DNA of 5,056 bases. It comes from Fidelibacterota bacterium (GTDB taxonomy: Bacteria; Fidelibacterota; Marinisomatia; SCGC-AAA003-L08; D37C17). Of this stretch, positions 1 through 5,056 are shown one piece after another. Numbering within the stretch: the stretch's first letter is position 1; every line of letters begins with the position of its first letter. The translations under genes were made by a program, and so were the position numbers. The stretch spans positions 1-5,056 of the forward strand of contig DTTG01000234.1 of NCBI GenBank assembly GCA_012964845.1, in the 5' to 3' direction. The notes beneath the pieces are model-generated. The model had not been told where the DNA came from and searched no databases. It saw only the letters and a program-made list of their open reading frames with translations.

Positions 1-353
1 CGCTCATCATGGATGATAAAAAAATTGAAGATGAATTCACTTTTATTATTGCCTGTAATTCCATTCATGTAGGTAAGGGAATGAAAATGGCACCTAAAGC
101 ACGGCTTGATGATGGACTAATTGACTTGATTGTCATACGTTCTGGTGTAAGTCGAACCCGACTACTACAGGTATTACCCAAATTGTTTGATGGTAGCCAT
201 ATCAATGAACCGGAGTTAGAATACTACCAAACCTCCCAGTTTTCCCTCATACCTGAAACCGATGAAATATTAAATATTGATGGAGAAATTATGGGCTCCA
301 CACCCATTCAGGTAAATGTAATTCCCAAAGCATTTGAGATGTTTGTTTCCTGA
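1..353 (+). CDS. Diacylglycerol/sphingosine kinase-family lipid kinase, C-terminal part (5' end outside window)
   Basis: The reading frame is open to the left edge (first full codon at 3) and ends at TGA 351-353, leaving about 116 residues. ATG at 9 lies inside the frame and is probably internal, because family members are about 290-330 residues and their N-terminal nucleotide-binding domain is missing here. What remains matches the C-terminal beta-sandwich domain of the YegS/DgkB/sphingosine kinase superfamily. Counting from the Met at 9, there is an ACNS..VGKGMKMAPKA stretch (residues 16-31), then DDGLIDL (34-40), a GSHI..PELEYY segment (62-73) and NIDGE (89-93). In known relatives the DDG and DGE acidic residues lie around the active site and its metal. 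These enzymes phosphorylate lipid alcohols such as diacylglycerol with ATP at the inner membrane face. The exact substrate cannot be told; the spacing from GSHI to DGE resembles sphingosine/ceramide kinases as much as bacterial DgkB. The gene converges on the LysM gene and ends just before a terminator. Confidence 0.87.
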   Translation, partial: LIMDDKKIEDEFTFIIACNSIHVGKGMKMAPKARLDDGLIDLIVIRSGVSRTRLLQVLPKLFDGSHINEPELEYYQTSQFSLIPETDEILNIDGEIMGSTPIQVNVIPKAFEMFVS

Positions 354-371
354 ATCGAAAGATATTGTGGT

Positions 372-403
372 AAAAAAAAGGTAGCCCAGTAGCTACCTTT
401 TTT
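372..403. terminator. Bidirectional intrinsic terminator between convergent genes
   Basis: A perfect inverted repeat pairs 374-385 (AAAAAAGGTAGC) with 392-403 (GCTACCTTTTTT) around a 6-base loop (386-391). The core is GGTAGC/GCTACC, flanked by six A:T pairs, so the plus-strand transcript ends in a U-run. The minus-strand transcript ends in a run of eight U from the A-tract at 372-379. The hairpin lies 18 bases after the plus-strand lipid kinase stop and 19 bases beyond the minus-strand LysM gene stop, so it is well placed to end both transcripts. Confidence 0.9.
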
Positions 404-422
404 CTATTATTGGAGGAGGAAG

Positions 423-1151
423 TTATTCCACTTCAGGCCAAAGCTCAGAGCGAATCTTCAATTGCATACCAGGGAGTAGCTTTCCATCCTGGCTGTTTAA
501 TAATTTTTCATTATCCCAGAACAAAACCACCCATGCCAGTTCATCCCCATATTCTTTTTGGGCAATTGTCCATAATGTTTCGCCATTTTCTACCACATGA
601 TTATAACTGTCATATGCCCATTCAATGGCATTTTCAGCAGGCTTCTTTAAATCCAGTTCCCGATAAGGATAAATAAAATTGGGATTATCTCTGTCCGGAC
701 CAATACCCTTCTCTTCCCAATGTTCTCTATTCCACTGATAAATACGTCGCCACTCATTTGCATTATTGTACTCCTTATAGGCAATGAGTGATAGGTAATC
801 TCCCCGCCTGGTCATGTATTCTGTCCAAATACTATCAGGGAATAGCTGGTCATAATCCAACTCTCTCTGGATGGAGGTCTGAGGTTCACTTACCTCTATA
901 ATTTCTGGGAGTTCTTCCGCTGCATCTTCCTGTTCTGGAAATATTTCTTCAACTGCTGCAGGTTCTGGTTCAATAAGAGTTTCCACAACCGGAGTTACAG
1001 CAATATTTTCAACTTTAATATTTTCGGTAACAGGGTCAGCACCTACAAATTCAGTTTCTTTTAAAAGTTTTTCCGGCGTTATTAATGCTTGTTTTTTTGC
1101 GCAGCCAACTATAATTAATAATGTAATCGGTATGATAATTAGTTTGTTCAT
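423..1151 (-). CDS. Predicted lipoprotein with acidic linker and two LysM-type domains
   Basis: This 242-residue protein has a lipoprotein signal: one Lys at position 3, a hydrophobic stretch (4-15) and a lipobox IVGC with the acylated Cys at 17. The residue after Cys is Ala, not Asp, which by the E. coli rule would favour outer-membrane sorting. Residues 18-98 form a low-complexity Glu/Pro/Val tether; 47-95 contain 14 acidic residues and no Lys or Arg. Two LysM-like units follow, at about 109-170 (RRGDYLSLIA, then EWRRIYQWN and IYPYRELDL) and 182-233 (VVENGETLWTIAQKEYGD, then LLPGMQLKI). The first has an extra charged insert after its Asn (about 142-158). LysM modules bind N-acetylglucosamine-containing glycans, so the inferred role is an envelope protein tethering to or sensing peptidoglycan. 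No catalytic domain is present. Nine Trp residues, all after residue 108, are notable. The ATG is supported by AAGGAG at 1156-1161, four bases upstream. Its specific function is unknown. Confidence 0.88.
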   Translation of the reverse strand: MNKLIIIPITLLIIVGCAKKQALITPEKLLKETEFVGADPVTENIKVENIAVTPVVETLIEPEPAAVEEIFPEQEDAAEELPEIIEVSEPQTSIQRELDYDQLFPDSIWTEYMTRRGDYLSLIAYKEYNNANEWRRIYQWNREHWEEKGIGPDRDNPNFIYPYRELDLKKPAENAIEWAYDSYNHVVENGETLWTIAQKEYGDELAWVVLFWDNEKLLNSQDGKLLPGMQLKIRSELWPEVE

Positions 1152-1155
1152 AGAT

Positions 1156-1161
1156 CTCCTT
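1156..1161 (-). promoter_or_regulatory. Ribosome binding site of the LysM lipoprotein gene
   Basis: The minus strand reads AAGGAG followed by ATCT and the ATG at 1151-1149. This strong Shine-Dalgarno match fixes the start, which also gives a complete lipoprotein signal peptide. Confidence 0.75.
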
Positions 1162-1195
1162 TTTTACTTGATTTGTTTATATACGTGAAGATTAG

Positions 1196-1209
1196 TTGGA
1201 AGGTTCCAA
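1196..1209. repeat. Short inverted repeat TTGGAA-GG-TTCCAA upstream of the LysM gene
   Basis: Six-base perfect arms (1196-1201 and 1204-1209) flank a 2-base GG centre. The repeat sits about 45 bases upstream of the LysM gene start. A two-base loop is too tight for a good RNA hairpin, so a dimeric protein-binding site (operator) is the more natural reading. A chance palindrome of this size cannot be excluded. Confidence 0.35.
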
Positions 1210-1215
1210 ATTCTT

Positions 1216-1256
1216 TTGAGAAATATCTCACAGGGTTTTAATCCTGAGTTTCTCAA
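1216..1256 (-). other. Imperfect hairpin in the gap between atpC and the LysM gene
   Basis: The outer arms TTGAGAAA (1249-1256 on the minus strand) and TTTCTCAA (1216-1223) pair perfectly over 8 bases. An inner stem can form either from CTCA with TGAG (1245-1248 with 1227-1230) or from CAGG with CCTG (1243-1246 with 1231-1234), closing an A/U-rich loop. It begins 28 bases after the atpC stop codon. No T-run follows on either strand, so it is not a classic intrinsic terminator. It could stabilise or mark the 3' end of the atp transcript, cause partial termination, or be a processing site between atpC and the downstream gene. Confidence 0.5.
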
Positions 1257-1284
1257 TTAATTCGGTATAAATAAATGGTATTAT

Positions 1285-1680
1285 TTACCTACCGGAAACT
1301 CTAAGACGATTTTTAGCTTTTGCAATTGCAGTCCGGGAACGGGCTTTATCCATTTTTTTATCCTTAAACCGATCCTGTGCTCTTTTTCGGGCGGATTCGG
1401 CACGGTCCTTATCAATATCAGAAACCTTTTCTGCTGTTTCAACCAATAGTAAAACGCTTTCCTTTTGAATATCGGCAAAGCCGCCATTGGTGGCGTAAAA
1501 GGTCTCCTTGCCATCCTTTACTACCTTGATTTCTCCAATTCCCAAAGCAATGGTAGCAGCGGTATGGTGTGCCATAATTCCAAATAGACCATCTGGAGAT
1601 TCTGCCCGTACGTAACTCACCTGACCTTCTGTGAAGATTTGGGTAGGTGTAATTATTTCAAGTTGAAAGGTATTCGCCAA
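1285..1680 (-). CDS. atpC: F-type ATP synthase epsilon subunit
   Basis: The epsilon subunit sits at the foot of the gamma shaft, contacts the c-ring and can inhibit ATP hydrolysis. The 131-residue length is normal. The N-terminal beta-sandwich domain spans about 4-85 and shows the family pattern FQLEIITPT (5-13) and SPDGLFGIMAHHTAATIAL (28-46). Residues 88-127 form the charged helical C-terminal domain typical of the regulatory hairpin. The sequence IDKDRA (89-94) fits the I(L)DxxRA motif known from ATP-binding epsilon subunits. The start is TTG (1680-1678), two bases after the atpD stop. It is supported by GAGG at 1688-1691, seven bases upstream, and by the conserved N-terminus; the first downstream ATG (residue 36) would cut the beta domain in half. 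It is the last gene of the atp operon and ends with TAA at 1287-1285. Confidence 0.95.
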   Translation of the reverse strand: MANTFQLEIITPTQIFTEGQVSYVRAESPDGLFGIMAHHTAATIALGIGEIKVVKDGKETFYATNGGFADIQKESVLLLVETAEKVSDIDKDRAESARKRAQDRFKDKKMDKARSRTAIAKAKNRLRVSGR

Positions 1681-1682
1681 CT

Positions 1683-3083
<1,401 letters not shown>

Positions 3084-3090
3084 CTATATT

Positions 3091-3096
3091 TCCTCT
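3091..3096 (-). promoter_or_regulatory. Ribosome binding site of atpD
   Basis: AGAGGA on the minus strand lies seven bases before the atpD ATG, within the 14-base gap after the atpG stop. It would give beta its own efficient initiation, which suits the three copies needed per F1. Confidence 0.65.
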
Positions 3097-3097
3097 A

Positions 3098-3958
3098 TTA
3101 ACTGAGTGCTTCAGCGCCACTCACAATTTCCAGCATTTCAGTGGTAATTGCAGTCTGGCGCGCTTTATTAAATTGTAATGTTAAATCCTTGATCATATCC
3201 TGCGCATTTGAAGTGGCATTTTCCATAGCCACCATTCTGGCTGCCTGTTCAGAAGCGTAGGATTCCAGCAGAAACTGCCAAATCTGGGTATTCAGGTAGC
3301 GGGGAATGATAGATTTCACCACTGCTTCCTTTGATGGTTCAAAAAGCCGATCAGGTAAATATGACTCTTCTTTTTTCTCTGGGTTATAACTCATGGGCAA
3401 GAAGGTATCATTCTTAATTTCCTGATGTGCTACATTTACAAATCGATTGTAAATCACCTGCACCTGATCCACCTGACCCTTCACATAGCGGGAAACAATT
3501 TCAGCCCCAAATTTCATGGCATGCTCATAACTTAGAGCATTCCAGAATTCTTTAACCTCCAATGCGATTGGATAATTTCGGTTCTTGAAATATCCACAAG
3601 CTTTTTTTCCAATGCAGTAAATATCTGCATTTTCTTTTCCTACTGCATCAATTCCCTGGTGAGCTTCCCTCAGTACATTGTGATTAAATGCCCCCGCCAT
3701 CCCTCTATCGGCAGTGATGACCATAAACATTGTGCGCTCCACAGGGCGGACATTAAGCTCAGGCATTAAACTGCGGTCAATCTCCGGGATGAGGGATTCC
3801 AGCATTTCTGCCAGGCGGCTGGAATAGGGCCGTGCCTTTTCCATATTTTCCTGAGCCCGGCGCATTTTGGCAGCCGCCACCATTTTCATAGCATTGGTCA
3901 CCTGCTCGATACTTTTAACCGACTTTATTCGGTCACGGATATCCTTAAGATTTGCCAT
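3098..3958 (-). CDS. atpG: F-type ATP synthase gamma subunit
   Basis: Gamma is the central rotor shaft of F1; its two long terminal helices form an antiparallel coiled coil inside the alpha3beta3 ring. The 286-residue protein is complete. The N-terminal helix carries the family hallmark IKSVKSIEQVTNAMKMVAAAKM (11-32). The Rossmann-like middle domain has ITADRGMAGAFN (81-92), where most relatives have Gly-Gly after the Cys/Ala position. The C-terminal helix includes ENATSNAQDMI (246-256) and the gamma signature ITTEMLEIVSGAEA (271-284). The start gives the canonical MANLKDIRDRI N-terminus. The gene begins three bases after the atpA stop. The nearest purine-rich site, AAGGG (3975-3979), is 16 bases from the ATG, beyond usual spacing, so initiation probably relies on coupling to atpA. 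It ends with TAA at 3100-3098. Confidence 0.98.
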   Translation of the reverse strand: MANLKDIRDRIKSVKSIEQVTNAMKMVAAAKMRRAQENMEKARPYSSRLAEMLESLIPEIDRSLMPELNVRPVERTMFMVITADRGMAGAFNHNVLREAHQGIDAVGKENADIYCIGKKACGYFKNRNYPIALEVKEFWNALSYEHAMKFGAEIVSRYVKGQVDQVQVIYNRFVNVAHQEIKNDTFLPMSYNPEKKEESYLPDRLFEPSKEAVVKSIIPRYLNTQIWQFLLESYASEQAARMVAMENATSNAQDMIKDLTLQFNKARQTAITTEMLEIVSGAEALS

Positions 3959-3961
3959 AGA

Positions 3962-5056
3962 TTAAACTAAGAATCCCTTTTTGAAATCTTCAATTGCTTT
4001 ATTCAATTCCTTACCGGTTTCATCTGATATTTCACCACTGCTGCTGATTGTTTTGAGCATTTCCTCATGATTGGCATCCAGGTGATCAAGCAAACCCTTT
4101 TCAAATTCACCCACTTTTTCATTGGGGATATCATCCAGAATGCCCTGGCTGCCAGCATAGATAATAGCAACCTGGTGCTCAATATTCATTGGCACATACT
4201 GGTTCTGTTTCAAGATTTCTACCATTCGCTCACCGCGGGTTAACTGAGCCAGGGTTGCTTTATCCAAGTCCGAGCCAAATTTTGCAAAGGCTTCAAGTTC
4301 CCTGAACTGTGCCAAATCCAGCCTCAGTGTACCTGCCACCTTTTTCATAGCCTTGATTTGTGCATTACCGCCCACACGGGATACAGACAACCCCACATCA
4401 ATTGCTGGGCGGATACCTGAATTGAACAGATTATTTTCCAAGAAAATCTGGCCATCAGTTATAGAAATTACATTGGTAGGAATATAAGCCGCAACATCAC
4501 CTTCCTGTGTTTCAATAATGGGAAGCGCAGTGAGCGAACCCCCACCTAAAGCATCAGAAAGCTTGGATGCCCGTTCCAATAAGCGGCTGTGGAGATAGAA
4601 CACATCACCGGGGAATGCTTCCCGCCCAGGTGGACGGCGCAATACCAATGACATCTGCCTATAAGCTACCGCTTGTTTTGACAAATCATCATAAATAATA
4701 AGCGCATGTTTGCCGTTATCCCTGAAATATTCACCCATTGCACATCCGGCATAGGGAGCAATAAACTGTAATGGAGCCGCTTCAGAAGCGCTTGAGGCAA
4801 CCACAGTGGTATATTCCATGGCGCCGTTTTCTTCCAGCTCAGAAACAATACTTGCTACTGTTGAGGCTTTCTGCCCGATTGCAACATAAATGCAATAAAC
4901 CGGGGAATCTGTTTTGTGAGTGTACTTCTGATTAATAATTGCATCTACAGCAATGGCAGTTTTACCGGTTTGACGATCGCCGATAATAAGTTCACGCTGG
5001 CCCCGTCCAATGGGAATCATACTGTCAATAGCCTTAAGTCCGGTTTGCAGGGGTTC
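3962..5056 (-). CDS. atpA: F-type ATP synthase alpha subunit, N-terminus outside window
   Basis: Alpha alternates with beta in the F1 hexamer; it binds non-catalytic nucleotide and supplies the arginine finger to the catalytic site. The frame is open to the window edge, giving 364 residues. By comparison with E. coli AtpA (P-loop at 169-176), about 143 N-terminal residues are missing. The ATG at 5020 is internal, since the 12 codons before it read in frame as [12 protein letters not shown], typical of the family. In the visible part the P-loop is GDRQTGKT (26-33), with [12 protein letters not shown] (55-66), Walker B ALIIYDD (118-124) and [23 protein letters not shown] (140-162). The alpha/beta signature is [10 protein letters not shown] (217-226), followed by the arginine finger Arg227 in SRVGG. 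The C-terminal helical domain spans about 235-364. No frameshift or missing key residue is seen. The gene ends with TAA at 3964-3962, three bases before atpG. Confidence 0.98.
   Translation of the reverse strand, partial: EPLQTGLKAIDSMIPIGRGQRELIIGDRQTGKTAIAVDAIINQKYTHKTDSPVYCIYVAIGQKASTVASIVSELEENGAMEYTTVVASSASEAAPLQFIAPYAGCAMGEYFRDNGKHALIIYDDLSKQAVAYRQMSLVLRRPPGREAFPGDVFYLHSRLLERASKLSDALGGGSLTALPIIETQEGDVAAYIPTNVISITDGQIFLENNLFNSGIRPAIDVGLSVSRVGGNAQIKAMKKVAGTLRLDLAQFRELEAFAKFGSDLDKATLAQLTRGERMVEILKQNQYVPMNIEHQVAIIYAGSQGILDDIPNEKVGEFEKGLLDHLDANHEEMLKTISSSGEISDETGKELNKAIEDFKKGFLV

Noticed and set aside
410..676. Plus-strand open frame of 88 codons opposite the LysM gene
   Set aside because: It lies antisense to the 3' end of a well-supported gene, runs across the terminator side, and its product shows no recognisable domain.
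1176..1209. Sigma70-type promoter for the LysM gene (TATAAA at 1176-1181 with TTGGAA or TTCCAA as -35)
   Set aside because: The spacers would be 22 or 14 bases, neither close to 17, and the -35 matches are weak; a promoter may exist here but the sequence does not support this one.
1216..1256. Rho-independent terminator for the atp operon
   Set aside because: The hairpin has no T-run after it on the minus strand (the next bases read AAGAATTTGG), so it was kept only as an unexplained structured element.
1281..1514. Minus-strand 77-codon frame overlapping atpC
   Set aside because: It is an out-of-frame shadow inside the conserved epsilon gene with no family resemblance.
5018..5020. ATG at 5020 as the true start of atpA
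   Set aside because: The frame continues upstream to the window edge with typical alpha-subunit sequence, and starting here would remove the whole N-terminal domain.

Overview
The window carries the 3' half of an F-type ATP synthase operon on the minus strand. In transcription order it holds atpA (alpha, 5' end outside the window), atpG (gamma), atpD (beta) and atpC (epsilon). This is the usual bacterial F1 order, so atpH (delta) and the Fo genes would be expected beyond position 5056. The gaps between these genes are only 3, 14 and 2 bases, which indicates one transcript with translational coupling. Together the four products form most of the catalytic F1 head: alpha and beta make the hexamer, gamma is the rotor shaft, and epsilon is the regulatory rotor foot.

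Downstream of atpC comes a 133-base gap with an imperfect hairpin and a small palindrome. It is followed, still on the minus strand, by a gene for a predicted lipoprotein with an acidic Glu/Pro-rich tether and two LysM-type domains (423-1151). The left edge holds the C-terminal part of a plus-strand lipid kinase of the diacylglycerol/sphingosine kinase family (1-353). The kinase and LysM genes converge on a compact hairpin with T-runs on both strands (372-403), which should act as a bidirectional terminator.

The host is a bacterium with an outer membrane, judging by the lipobox plus LysM lipoprotein and the F-type ATPase. The sequence is moderately AT-leaning. The LysM lipoprotein style and the SphK-like lipid kinase would fit a member of the FCB group (for example Neomarinimicrobiota or Calditrichota relatives). 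That placement is an impression from protein style and cannot be proven from this window.

No mobile element, CRISPR array, tRNA or rRNA was seen, and no stretch over 300 bases lacks a gene. The region is mostly core housekeeping. The less ordinary points are the TTG start of atpC, the untypical leader of atpG, the structured gap after atpC, and the uncharacterised LysM lipoprotein. I found no evidence for an undescribed multi-gene system.
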